Part shown: piece after piece, positions 11,601 to 23,365 of the stretch
Numbering within the stretch: position 1 is the first letter of the stretch
Layout of the letters: each line of letters begins with the position of its first letter
Source: Castanea sativa
Taxonomy: Eukaryota > Streptophyta > Magnoliopsida > Fagales > Fagaceae
NCBI RefSeq assembly: GCF_040712315.1
Contig: NC_134024.1
Coordinates: forward strand, 31,637,555 to 31,701,554
Length of the DNA stretch: 64,000 nucleotides
Direction of reading: 5' to 3'
The notes under the pieces: generated by a model
The model's database searches: none
The model's input: only the letters and a program-made list of their open reading frames with translations
Told to the model about the DNA's origin: nothing
Translations under genes and position numbers: made by a program

Positions 11601-11885
11601 TAAACCAACGAGTCAAAGAAAGGAGGGTTGGGGTGAAATAATCGACGGGTTGTAGCCTTCAGTGCCCAACACTGAGATAAACCCTCCAAACCCACGATTA
11701 AATAAACACTGATTTGATATAAGGAAAACCAACAAACATCAACACTTGTACAAAACGCAAGAAGTTAATAATAAAGTAAAAGAAAGCTTTATAAATTGTT
11801 GAAAAGTATAAGTGTCAACCCAAAAGAAGGGGCAAAGATAACTTAAGCCTAAAACAGGGCACCATCATTGTTCTTAAATAACAAA

Positions 11886-14049
11886 TCAAAGACTCACAAA
11901 AAGAAGAAAGAAAAAGGGTACAAGAAAAAATGTTAAGGATCTGTAGGGGTTTTCAGTTTGCCCTTGAGGATTCGAGGGGTCGTTGGCCACATTACCGGGC
12001 CCGTCAGTCACTAGAACCTTTTCATCAATCTCTTCATCATCGGGAATGGACTCTGCAACAAGAGTTGTCAAGGCACTAAGCTTGATCTGATTTGAGGAGA
12101 AGTACAAGTATGGGAACATGAGGATAGCTTGCTTGCGAAAGTCCTCGAACCCATCCCCATAGTAACCCCCCATTTCATTGAAATAGGGTTGGGAAACTTA
12201 GTACTCCTTGATGGCCTTTTCCTTCACCTTATCCATATGTTCATGAAGTGCTACCACCTCAGACTTCAGATTGGCATTCTCCTTTGTCAGGTCGTTAGTT
12301 TGCTGAGCCATCCCATTGAGTTTGGCCTTCAGATCAATCACTTCTTGACCAAGAGTCTGAGAAGACTCTTTGAACTTCTTTAAAGCATTTGCTTCAGCCC
12401 AGACGATCCTTCAGGAGCTTAATTGACGCCTCTTGAGATGCACAACGAATTTGCAAAGCTTACATCCTCACCCAATTCTGATAAGAAAAGGGACGAGTCT
12501 AAGTCAAATAGGGACGACTAGAGCAAGAGAATGGGACGAAGGGGGTGGAAATGCAACACACCATCATCATGTCATAGAGACCAGAGTCCCCCAAAGGGTC
12601 GGTCTCGTGCTTCGAGCATTCGTCCAGGTCAGCATCCCGGACGATGGAACATGTAGTGTCCACTGCATACTCCTTGTCCTTCACCAACAAAGGAAGAGAA
12701 TGAGGGGTGACAGGGCTTTGGGAAGTCATAAGACCTTTCTCAATCCAATTGTGGGGAGCGTTGGCAACAACCTTGCGTGTCTCCAGATAAGTAGATGAGC
12801 CATTGGCACCTTTGCCCGACGACTGAGCATCGGAGGCATGCTTCCTTTTTTTGGAGGCATGATGGGGCAAGGCCGACGATCCCCCACCTTGAGCCCTTAA
12901 GGTGGCGGTCTTTTTGATCTCCTCTTGCCTATTCTTGGCAGCTTGTTTGTTCTTCAAGGAATCCATCTTAGAAATCGATGAACAGGTTAGAAACTGTACA
13001 AGTTCAAACTAAAACAAAGTGAAATCGACGAGCAAAAACACTTACGAACTCTCGAGATATGGTCTAATCGTCGGGCTTCCTCAGTAGGGACGAGTCCACC
13101 ACAAAAGGCGTGAAGTGTGTCTAAATTGACAAGCTTCTTCCAGGATCTTTCCTTAAAGGGTATCTCAAATACCCTTTCCAAGAATGGCTCTTGCTCAAGA
13201 AGGATCTCAAGCACACTGTGGTTGAAAAAAACAATAAGAATATGTTTGTCAAGTAAAAAGTGTAAATTGATGACCCAGACAGTCCTGACGACTCACCAGA
13301 CTTGCTCAAGAGTCCCTAAGAATGGTCATAAAAAGACCTTATGCTACCCACTCGTCGGGACGACACACCTAATTGACCCCTTGCATGAAGAAGAACCTAG
13401 CCTTCCACTAATGATTGGAGTCAGGCATATTAGATATTAATCTTAGAGCAGCCCAACGACACCCGAAGTTGTAAAAGCCCTTGTATTAAGGGATCTCTTG
13501 GGGTTTTTAGTAATAGAAAAACTACTCTAAAGTTAGGGAGCGACAACCTCCACTAAGGTGACCCCATAACACCTCAGCCCCAATAAAGATCCTCCAAGCA
13601 TTAAAGGCTATCTGACTGAAGGATACGCCTACGTAAGAGGCCAACCGACGATGTAGGGAGGATAGGGGCAAATGAAGCCTCACTATAAAAGCGGTCTTGT
13701 AAAAGCCTGCGTCAGACGACCTCCCATCATAATACTTCTCCCCTATATCACCCTTCCTAATGGGCACGTCGTTGGGTGTTTGGAAGTGGGGCCTCAACCT
13801 GCTAAAGACCTCATTGCTCATATCAACTAGAAAATCATGGATGGACTAGTCGTTGGGAAGGGAAATCTCTCTTGAATGTCACCCCGAAGGACTAGCATCC
13901 TTCGAAGGGGGATCAGACGCTAACTCCCTATCGGAAACCAACGAATCCTTTGACGTGTGCCCAAACCCGGAATGACTAAACAAGTCGTCGTCTGAACCCA
14001 TTCAAACCGACGGGGTACGATCACTCATCGCTTTACTATCTCCAGACAT
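11886..14049 (-). pseudogene. Gypsy1 antisense gene (plant transposon-type), spliced, broken
   Basis: It is read opposite to pol. The start is MSGDSKAMSDRTPSV at 14049. The first exon carries the conserved block GFYKTAFIVRLHLPLSSLHR, RRLASYVGVSFSQIAFNAWR, IFIGAEVLWGHLSGG, then FYNFGCRWAALRL. This resembles the putative gypsy-type transposon domain (PF04195 type), by memory of the family. Likely exons are 14049-13297 (donor GTGAGT), 13215-13046 (acceptor CACAG, donor GTAAGT), 12966 to about 12560, and a last exon from about 12460 encoding a coiled coil and the DGFEDFRKQA block. Many in-frame stops. Function of the family is unknown. Confidence 0.75.
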
Positions 14050-14451
14050 CTCTCACCTACAAGCGACGAATGAAAGATAAGATTCTACTTTACCTCCTAA
14101 GTATGTAACTAACAAAATAGGGGAAGAGGAAAAAGAAAAAAGAGAAACCGACGAGGCATACCTAGAATAGACGAATGTAAGAAACTGACGAAGGAGAAGT
14201 ACCGACGAATGAGCTCTGGGATTAGGAATAGAAAATGTTCAAATGGTAAGGACAATAATGGCATCAGACTATTTATAGGGCGGTTTAGCATGGAGAATGA
14301 AGCATCGCGACTCTTGGCTCCTGAAATAAAAAATTGACATGTGTCTTTAGCCTTGTCAAAAGGACATAATTACCCTTATTTATGATGCATGACACTATGG
14401 AAAAGAATTTATGACAACTTCGCGACCCGTCAGCCACCTTGATGACTCACG

Positions 14452-14463
14452 AAGTAGGGGGTA
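14452..14463 (+). other. Gypsy1 polypurine tract
   Basis: AAGTAGGGGGTA lies two bases before the 3' LTR start TGATGAGG. The purine-rich run with a G block is the expected plus-strand primer site. The single T interruptions are probably decay. Confidence 0.7.
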
Positions 14464-14465
14464 GC

Positions 14466-15023
14466 TGATGAGGATAATTTTTGACTGATTGGTATGGGGT
14501 TGCCGAAAAGAGATGACCGACCCTAAAAGAGATGACCGACCCCAAAAGGGATAACCGACCCATAGGCCGACGGATCAGGCAATCCCCAATCCTGATGACT
14601 CATCTCCCTAGGATTTCCAAGGGGCTTACGTGGGGCCCACTCACATATCCTTACATGGAAATTACTTGCACATCATGTCCAAATGCCCTATCACGCAATT
14701 AGATCTCTTATATATGGAAAGGTGATCCCAAATATCTTGGGACCCTTCTCTCTACAAAGAAATTCCCCCGTATCAAGGGATTCAGGTAAGCTCTCTACCA
14801 CTATATAAACCCCAAGCCTTAACCTTCTTGAGGTACGTGAATTCTCCCTAGCTCTTGCATTCTTGAGTTCTTGGAGATTCTTCTATCACTGATTTAACCT
14901 TTGGAGGGTCTTTGACTGGTACCCCACTGGTGTCCTTTGATTAGTTTTTCTCTTTTATTCTTCAGGTACATCCATTAGCACGTGTGTGGACGATCAATTC
15001 ATTGACGATTTTTGTGCATCATC
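14466..15023 (+). repeat. Gypsy1 3' LTR
   Basis: It runs from TGATGAGGATAATTTTTGAC to TTTTGTGCATCATC (558 bp), matching 3961-4459 with visible divergence. It carries an internal expansion of the AGATGACCGACCC motif (three units). The terminal CA is lost or mutated at the host junction. Confidence 0.88.
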
Positions 15024-15372
15024 TTCAACAATGAAACAAAAATAAAAGTTAGTTAAAAAGATAAAATTCATATACTTTCTTAGATTGTTTTAAGATCAAT
15101 GCCCCGTAATTTCTTTTTTATATTCGATTGGATGTAAATTAACGTTTTAATCAATAAAATGAATTATGCATTTATTGCATGTGGTGTTTTTCTTAATTTT
15201 CTTTTAATTAAAATAAGTGACAACACTAATATATGATTCTCGATCTAGAAACATAAATATTATTAATTGAATTGCCCAAGACACTTTATATGAACTCACC
15301 CACTCACATGCGGGCTTAGTCAATAGAAAACTAACCTAAGGTTGAAATCACTAACACTCTGTAGTTCAAAAG
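15024..15372. other. Host DNA between Gypsy1 and TRGAG1
   Basis: AT-rich DNA with no gene. Its start, CAACAATGAAACAAAAATAAAAG, resembles 37467-37490 (CAACAATGAAACAAGAAAAAAAG). The last five bases, AAAAG, are the left target duplication of the next element. Confidence 0.6.
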
Positions 15373-16353
15373 TGATAGGCCAAGAATGTATTGACCCCTT
15401 AAGTAAATTAACCAATTAATTAGCCAAGTGAATTAATTAAGTCAATTTAACATGCAGTACGCGTGGTAGCACAAACAAATCACCAAATAACTAAATGCAG
15501 CGGAAATTAAATTTGACACGGGTGATTTGTTTACAAATGGGGAAAACCACCAAGGGAAAACCCCACCGGGTGAATTTAAGGTCACCATTCCCAAGAATCC
15601 ACTATTATCAAAACAAACGGTTACAAGTAAAGAAATCCTAGTACCTTATACCAACCTACAGTTGAACCCTTATCCTAATACACAATTGGACTTGTAATGT
15701 AGTGACAGTCTCTGTTTTCAATGCATGACTCCCAATACATGACTAACCAATCCAAGCACGGATCCAAGTACGTGACTAACACACCAACTTGAGAAAGATG
15801 TTGGCTGCAAAGTTCTTCAGTGCATCCACATGATGAAGATTAAGAAACTCCTTAGTTACAAAACCCTACGGCTACAAACGCAACAGCTTTTTCAAGAGAA
15901 AGATGAACTAGGATAATTTGTCTTCGGTCACAATTTGAGTAAATAATCACTTTACATCAAGTTGCATCACCTTTGACGGCCCTTATAATAATCCTTATAT
16001 ATGTATAGGGTTGTAAGAAAAGAAACCTTACACAAATAGCTTGGGTATGCGTAAAAAATAGATCTGGAAATCTGAATTCTGTAATTCTCGATAGATAGGT
16101 TATCTGTCGAGCATCGGGCTAAAATTCCCTTTTAAACCTCGATAAATGCAATTTTTCAAGCTTTAAAATACAACACTTCTTCACTTGTTTCTTGAACGAA
16201 TTTGCATGGTTTTAACTCTTGACTTGAACAATATGTTGCTTGAAGACTTAAACTATCCTAGATCTACCCGATTACAAGTAAAGTGTGTTTTGTCAAAGGA
16301 TTAGCCAATTCTACATGACATATGTTCTAACAAGTTCCACATATGTCCTAACA
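15373..16353 (-). repeat. TRGAG1 3' LTR
   Basis: 981 bp, plus-strand ends TGATAGGC and CCTAACA. It is nearly collinear with 23366-24369. It contains several TCGA-rich segments such as TCTCGATAGATAGGTTATCTG. The PPT lies immediately inside it. Confidence 0.92.
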
Positions 16354-16370
16354 ATCTCCCCCTTTGAAAA
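16354..16370 (-). other. TRGAG1 polypurine tract
   Basis: Read on the minus strand the tract is TTTTCAAAGGGGGAGAT, abutting the 3' LTR. Further G-rich purine runs (AAAAAGGGGGAG) occur nearby at about 16835 and 16905. Multiple PPT-like tracts near the 3' end also occur in TRGAG2. Confidence 0.8.
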
Positions 16371-16939
16371 TCTGTGACAAAACCACAACAAACAAATGAA
16401 ATATGAGAGAAGTCATAAATCACTCAACTCATACTCACTTGCTAATTACAATAAAATCTAATCCTAATACAAACTCTTGAAAAACTTTGCAAGAAGAGAG
16501 TTCATGGCATGATAGATTTTGACAACTTGTATTTCTGAAACACTGTAAAAAAAAAAAAAAAAAAAAAAAAAAACTCATCAAGGCATCGTGTGTGAAACAA
16601 AAATAAAAGATTGCATACATAAGAAACATGTGTATAGAGAGAGAAAAGAAACAACACATGGAGAGATAAGTGAAAGTGATAACAACATCATCAAATATAT
16701 ATATCAAAGATAAATACAATATTTGCTATCACTAAGTGGTCACAAGACCAATGTACAAAAAGATAATGTATCTAAAAGAGAAAGAAAAGAAAAGATACAT
16801 AAGTGCTCACTACATCCCTCGAAAAAAAAACACTCCCCCTAACAAAAAGGTCCTATGCTAACTCTCCCCTTAAGTACATGACTACTCTCATACCCAAAAC
16901 TACTCCCCCTTTTTGTCACGAATGACAAAGGGCATGTCA

Positions 16940-19534
16940 CTAAGAAGCAGTCATCTCCTCATCACCAGAAGAGTTACCATCCTCATCCTCATCCTCATCA
17001 TCACCGGAGCCATCATCATCATCTTCGTCCTCTGCAGCCTGTGGAGATGGAGAGAAAGAAGCAACGAAGCCACCAAGGCAAGCCTAACATCATGCAATGC
17101 GACCCACATGGGTGGTCACCTTGAAGGAAAAATTCTGGTTTTGTATCTCATACAAAACACATAGCGGAAGCAACAAACAAGGATCTATTTCATTCATGAT
17201 TGATAACGTGCACTATGTAAATTTCAGAATTTAAGAACAAGATGGCATACCTTGGTGTGGAGAAATTCAAAACAAAGATTAGAAGCACTTGGGAACACTT
17301 TTAATCTTTACTCCAATTCCACTTTACGCCCAAGATGTGTGGTCTCTCAATTAGTTTTCAAGGGAGAATGAAAGTGTGTCTCACACTCTCTCACACACCG
17401 TTTCTTATTTTCTTTTTTCACTAAATAAAAATTCTGTATGTTTCTCCCTTTATAACTAACTGATTATCTAATTGGGCTGGCCTATTGGGCCTTTCCAATT
17501 GGGATTTAGTGTGTGGCTTGGAGTGGGACCAAAAGGGACCAATAAGACACTAGCTCCAATGGGCCTTGGGCTTTTCCGTCAACTCTTGACAAGTCCAAAG
17601 TTACCATTAATTATATTTAATACCACTATATAAATATAATTGCACTCTAGCCCTTATTAATAAATTATATCCCAAGACTTTATTATACACGTAACCTCTT
17701 CATAAAATATTTGTAGTAACACAAAGTCATAAATGTAGACTGCCACTTTGTAAATTACATCTTATCCTTGAGTACCCGGTTTAATCCTTTAAAGTTATTC
17801 ATTATATATTTATGAAATCCAATTTCATAAATATATACTTTAGTAATTTCTTACTTAAGTGGTTAGGCCTAACTCTCTGAATAACTGAACCCATTAAACT
17901 TATCTCAAGGGAATATTTTATATCTCCATCAAGAGACTATGAATTCCATCTTGAGAATATATGTTCCATCAACACTAAATGTGGCTGCCCAACATACTGA
18001 GGTTTTGACCGTCACTTCAAATCTCACTCTTGATATATCAAAGCAACCTACACTTCATGATCAGGTCCATTATTCTCTCAGGATTAAGAGTTCATGCAAA
18101 TAGAAGTCGTGAGATTTATTATTCATTTGACAATCATTAGGAGAATAATAAATCTCACAACGGTCCTATACAATATGTTTTAACTCTTAAAACATATCAA
18201 CATATCAACTAGAAGTCTCTACTTCCATGATCAAGACAAATCATCTTAGTTGACACGTTATAGTCTTCACAGATGAAATGCCCAATTTCATCACCGACTA
18301 CGAACTATAAATTCTGAGTTTACAAAGAACTTGTGATCTACATCTTCTGTGACTTTTCACATAAATCACATACAATGCATCTCATGGACTATATGATAAT
18401 GTCTCATATTCATGTTACCATTATTTTAGATAATAATAAAATAACTTTATCAATCACAATATTAAGTCATACATCATGTCATACATAATGTCATGCATAA
18501 TATCATACATAACATCATACAATAGGATTTAAGGGCACTAATCCTAACACACCTGACTCATCTCATTAGTGAGAGTGTCAAGGCGAGCATGCATGCATTG
18601 AAGTTGCGCCATGATCACTTCAAACGTCACACCACCAATGGAAGAAGGAGGTGGATGGAATGGAAAAGGCTGGAGGAGTTGCTGTCTCGGTTCATGGCCG
18701 CTTCAGTCGAAGCTGGGCCCCACTTTGTCTAACGGACGCCATGCTTAAGGCACCTATGAAGGAGAAGTGAACAAACTTGGGATAGGAGACAGAGGAGTGG
18801 CAAATGATCCTCATGATAGCAGAAGGAAAGATAAGCTTATCACGGGTCATCGTATTCTTATAGACATCTATAAGGGAGCGAATGAAATGAGAGGGAAAGT
18901 CAATAGTAAGGTCCTCAATGAAGGACAACAAAAAGCGAGCATGAGGCTCAGTAATCGAAGTATAGTGAGACAAGGGATTGAGAAAAAATGTCATCACCAT
19001 ATTTAGGAACCTCGTACCTTTTACAATGCTAGAGCATGAGGTGTTTTGAAGCTCACCCCATAAAGAAGGTGTCTCACAAAAGAGAGACAACAATTTGTCT
19101 TTGGACACAGTCCTCAAACATGGACATCTAGGGTAATTAGGATGCGAGTCCCTCGAAACATGTAGCACTTCGGAGATAAGCTCTGGAGTAACTACTATAC
19201 GAGTACCTTGAACATAAGTAACAAACTGAGGTACAGAAGAATAAAAACCGTGCATATTGGAGTAGAACTCCTGTATGATAATGGAAGGACAACTCATGGG
19301 TATCTCACAAAGAGATTCCTAACCCCGCTTGTGAATGATAGTCGATAGAGTAGTATTGGAGAAGTCCAATAGGATAACGTGGCGTTCCGAATGAATGCCA
19401 TGTTTGGAGAAGTTCTCCGAGACCTTACGGGCCTTCTCATCACGAAACGTGACATGTGGAGGTGTAGGATCAGAAGATGATACCTTGGAACGAAGAGGGT
19501 TCTGAGACAGAATATTTTTGCACTTGGGTGCCAT
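16940..19534 (-). pseudogene. TRGAG1 second ORF (plant transposon-type protein), interrupted
   Basis: The start MAPKCKNILSQN at 19534 leads into a frame with FYSSVPQFVTYVQGTRIVVT, PELISEVLHVSR, MTFFLNPLSHYTS and a C-terminal part EVIMAQLQCMHARLDTLTNE. After the inserted solo LTR an acidic tail (DEDDDDGSGDDEDEDE) ends at 16940. The TYVQGTRI...LISEVL pattern resembles a putative plant transposon protein domain seen in many plant gag-only elements, by memory. Breaks are a TAG at about 19319, a frameshift near 18690 and the LTR insertion 17122-18549. Uninterrupted length would be about 385 residues. Biochemical function is unknown. Confidence 0.7.
17122..18549 (-). mobile_element. Solo LTR of a different family inside TRGAG1, TSD CACCT
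   Basis: Plus-strand ends are TGAAGGAAAAATTCTGG and GGGCACTAATCCTAACA. Exact CACCT duplications flank it (17117-17121 and 18550-18554). Minus orientation is assumed from the typical Copia LTR start TGTTAGGATTAGTGCCC; there is no internal region to confirm it. At 1428 bp it shares no obvious sequence with the host element LTR. It splits the second ORF. Confidence 0.88.
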
Positions 19535-20074
19535 GCGTAGACTACCCGAGAGAGAGAGGGAGACAGACAGAAAAACACCATCAACATAGAGTACCAGAAA
19601 AAGGAAATGAAAAAATACACATGCATGAACAATGCATGAGCTTGTGACGTGTAACAAAAATGCATCATGGGCTCAGCTCAATCTAATCCTACTAGCACAC
19701 AAGATTCGAACATAGAAACACACATCTATAATGCATGAAATATTGTGAAAATGAAAATGTAGTGCAATGCATGAGCATACAACATCATATAAGAAAAGCC
19801 CAACCCAAAAATTTTATGAAAAACTCATCAATTTTCAAAAACCCAAAAAAAAATACACAAAAATCCAAAACCTAGGTCTAAATGCATGAAATGCATGAAG
19901 AATGAAGGATTAAGGAAGCTTACTAGAGGGAAAAAGCAAGGATTAGGCCGAAATCCAAGAGGGTTTGAGGTTTAGAGTGAAAAGAGAGAGTTTAGGAGGT
20001 GAAAAGACAGTTTTTGTTGAGAGAGAACTAGAGAAATGAGATCAGATTTTGCACTGGATCTATTTAAAGAAAAT

Positions 20075-20360
20075 GTGTCTCGATGGATCGAGGATCTATC
20101 AAGATTCTGTCGAGCATTAAGTCTCGACAGATAAATCTGTCGAGGTGCTATTGGGAATTTGTCGATGGCAAAAGTACCTCAATGGATCGAACAGTTGTTG
20201 ATAATCTATCGGCCAAACAAAAAATTTCTCAATGGGTATCTATCGAGAAGCTATCGAGACAAATTCTAAAAAGCTTGATGGATTAAAAAAGCGATAGAAT
20301 CTGTCGAGAAAAGAAGTCCAAATCTGTTGAGATCTGTCGAGAAGCTGTCGAGCTTGATAA
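20075..20360. repeat. TCGA-motif cluster in TRGAG1
   Basis: Many variants of CTCGATGGATCGAG and ATCTGTCGAGAAGCTGTCGAG stand in both orientations, forming overlapping imperfect palindromes. It lies upstream of the second ORF. TRGAG2 has the same kind of cluster at 56145-56365 and the family LTRs contain a shorter one, so it is a conserved family feature. Confidence 0.8.
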
Positions 20361-21409
20361 AAATAGATTTTTCAAAGAGGAGAAAAACACAGAATTGAAT
20401 GCAATCAAGCAAGCTACTCAACATAGATCCAATCAACATTTTAAACTTTCAAAAATACCTTTTAACAAGAAAAATGTAAAGCATTTAAGATCCAAATAAA
20501 CAAATACACACTAAACAAGTCTAACTAATTTTATATTTCAAAAACACGTCAAGATAGTTTAGTGAGCATACATTAACACATGTATTCCTTGTGATGACCA
20601 AATCACATTGTACCTGCATCAAAAGTAGCAAAGAATTTTGCGTGTTGTGTGTGAAAACATCACAAGATTACATAAGTGTCTCATGTTATGATGATTTGAG
20701 ATATGAGAAAATAAATTTAACTAACACACAATCATAACTGCTTGATGAGGACTATCACCTTCGAGGTACATCCTATAACTCCTACGTCTTCTAGAAACAC
20801 GCTTGCAATCATATTTAAAAGCATTTTGATTATTTTGATTTTGATTTTCTTTGCATATTTTTTCATTTGAGCATATCATGCATGGGCATATATACAGAGA
20901 GAGAAGAAATACCCAATTATGTTAAGCCAACAACATCACAATTTTGCTATGCTGAAGCATACAGATGTTATTACATGTTTAACAATCTTTAGTGGTGAGA
21001 TGGTTATTTATGCATTTCTCTTAGGATTTTCTAGTCCTTTCCGTCAAAAAGAGTGATATGAGTGTTAAGTATAAGAGATTACTTAATCATACTCATTACA
21101 AACACGAGCCACAAAGCTCAATTGCTTAGTTGTGCAATAAAATGCTCATGTAAGCTACAAAGATACAAAGTTTAGAAAACTTTGTTCCAATGGCCATCTA
21201 AGGTACACAAGTACCAATGAACACAAAACAAACATTGTTTTTGTATTTTTTTTTATGAAAAATAAAATAAAGCAAAAACTGAAAACAACCAAACAAAAAC
21301 ATGTTAAAACAAAGCATAGCATAAAACTAGACTGACTCAAAAACAAGAAAGCAAAACATTCAAGTAGTGCATAAACGAAAAGAGAGGGAGAGAAAAAAAG
21401 TGACTAAAT

Positions 21410-23294
21410 CACTTTGAGCCTTTTTCCTTCCACACCTTGGAAGATCCTTTCCATTTGGTGAACCCTTGATCCAGCAGTGAGGGGAAGACTTGAAACCATT
21501 TAAGTTCGAAAGGAACATAAGGGCCTTGAGAAGATCTCTAAAAGGAGAAAGAGAGGATGGAAATTGATTCTGGTTCCAGATGAGATCATACTATTGCTTT
21601 GTTGAATGGCTAACCACTTGTAGCAATTAGGTCAAGTATGTCCGTAGCTCCACAATGATGACAGAGATGCCGCTTCTTTTGTTTAGACTTTTGGTTATTA
21701 CCCTTCTTAGTCCCAGGGTTTTTAGTCTCTTTCTTTTTAAGCTTAGGAGGGTGCTCCTAAGATAGATTTACCTTTGTTTACGTTCTCACTAGCTAAAATA
21801 GTTTTAACATCATTGTTCTCAGAATCAACATTATTAGCAGGTGAAACAAACATAGTAGTACTAGAAGAAGCAATATTAGGAGAAGAGAAATCATACCCTA
21901 AACCGGTTCTATCAGAAGCAGATTTTTGAAAGCTAAGCACCTTATCAAGCTTTGCACTAGAAGTCCTCTCCAATTGAGCTCTAACTTGAAACAGCTCCAC
22001 TTCAAACTTATTGGTCTTTTCAGCCAAGAAATTGTTCTCAAATCACAATGCTCCAATGGTCTGATTAGCTTCATCAACCTTTGTGGAGAGCTCTTCTCGA
22101 TCAAGTTCCATATCACTCAGCTTATTAGTGGCCAATCTATACAGTTTCTCATGCTTTTCAGAGACCTTGTACAACTTTGCATAGTCTGTTTGGATGTCAT
22201 CCTGTATATCCATTTCTCAAACTTAGACTCCACTTAGTCCTCTTCTTCATCTACCTTTTCAACAATCCCCTCAGTAGGATTTACTGTGGCAGTGAAGGCA
22301 TTCAAGATTTCCTCGTCATCATTATTTGAATCATCCTCTGGCTCAGTGTCACTCAAGGTAGTAGCAAAGACTTTGCTTTTCCCAATGGTCTTGAGATAAG
22401 TTGGACATTCTTGTTTCATGTGTCCAAAATCTTGACACCCGAAACACTTTGGTCCGGAGGGAACGGTGTACTGACCACCATCCCTAGCATTCTTCCTGCC
22501 TTTATCTTGGCTCTTGAACTATGAAGAATTGGATTGCTTTCGGTCCTTGTCAAATCCTTTCACATTGGCATTCTTCATAAACTTTTTGAATTGCCTCGTG
22601 ATATAGGATTTCATCTTAGAATCTTCATCATCAGAAAACTCATCGATGTCACTGCTTTTGGCCTTCAGTGCCATGCTCGGTTTCCTAATCCTAGACTAAC
22701 CCAATCATAGGTTTGCAAGTTGCCAACTAACTCTGTCAGAGGAATTTGGTCAATGTCCTTTGGTTCCTCAATGGCTATGATCTTGGCATGGAATCTCTCT
22801 GGAAGAGATCTGAGCACATTTCTAACAATCTTGGGTTCTAGAATGGTTTCCCCAAAATTAAATGCAGAGTTCACTATATCCTTCAGCTTGGCATAGAACT
22901 TATCAAATGGTTCATCTTCATCCATCTTAATCTCTTCAAAGCTTGTGGTAAGCCTTTGAAATTTTGAATTCTTGACAGCCTTAGTTCCTTTATAGGTCGT
23001 CTAGATGATGGTCCATGTTTTCTTAAAAATTTCAGTGGAAAATATCTTCTTGAACTCCTCATTTGTGACCGCATTGAATAAGGCATTCAATGCTCTGCTG
23101 TTGAAGTTTGCCGCTTTGATCTTAGTATCATCCCAATCAGCCGACCCTTCCTTTGGCTTGGTTGAGCCTATCTCCACAGCTTTCCACACTTTCTTATCTA
23201 AAAATTGCAAGAAAGCTCTCATGCATATTTTTCAGTATGCATAGTTAGTGCCATCAAATAAATGAGGGATAATTAATGATTGTCCTCTATCCAT
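21410..23294 (-). pseudogene. TRGAG1 gag (UBN2-type, CCHC zinc knuckle), broken
   Basis: The start MDRGQSLIIPHLFDGTNYAY at 23294 lies about 60 bp inside the PBS. Then come FLDKKVWKAVEIG, NSRALNALFNAVTNEEFKKI, DEPFDKFYAKLKDIVNSAFN and VLRSLPERFHAKIIAIEE: a UBN2/Copia gag capsid. A CCHC knuckle follows (CFGCQDFGHMKQEC, about 22400-22445), then a coiled coil and a second degraded knuckle (CHHCGATD, near 21650). Stops include 23230, 22998, 22665 and about 22520. Gag would package element RNA; the pol functions must come from elsewhere. Confidence 0.87.
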
Positions 23295-23351
23295 GACAAA
23301 TAGAGGTCAATGGATCACATAGCAAAGATTAACCCCAATCAGAGTGTGTCT

Positions 23352-23363
23352 GCTCTGATACCA
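23352..23363 (-). other. TRGAG1 primer-binding site (tRNA-iMet)
   Basis: On the minus strand it reads TGGTATCAGAGC, the classic plant initiator-Met tRNA PBS, two bases from the LTR. This fixes the orientation of the element. Confidence 0.95.
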
Positions 23364-23365
23364 CT

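Larger units (their letters stand above)
3961..15023 (+). mobile_element. Gypsy1: Ty3/Gypsy Tat-type retrotransposon, defective
   Basis: The layout is complete: 5' LTR, PBS, gag, protease, RT, RNase H, archaeal-type RNase H, integrase, a tandem-repeat array, an antisense gene, PPT and 3' LTR. The second, archaeal-type RNase H and the antisense gene place it in the Tat lineage, by family knowledge. Many in-frame stops and at least one RT frameshift make it non-autonomous. It sits in host DNA related to 37.46-37.52 kb (AAAGCAACAATGAAAC there). TTCA lies on both sides, but the target duplication is not clean because the first dozen bases of the 5' LTR are missing. Confidence 0.92.

Noticed and set aside
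16913..17164. Hydrophobic plus-strand frame with Ile-rich segment as a membrane protein
   Set aside because: It is the antisense of the acidic Asp/Glu tail of the TRGAG1 second ORF.
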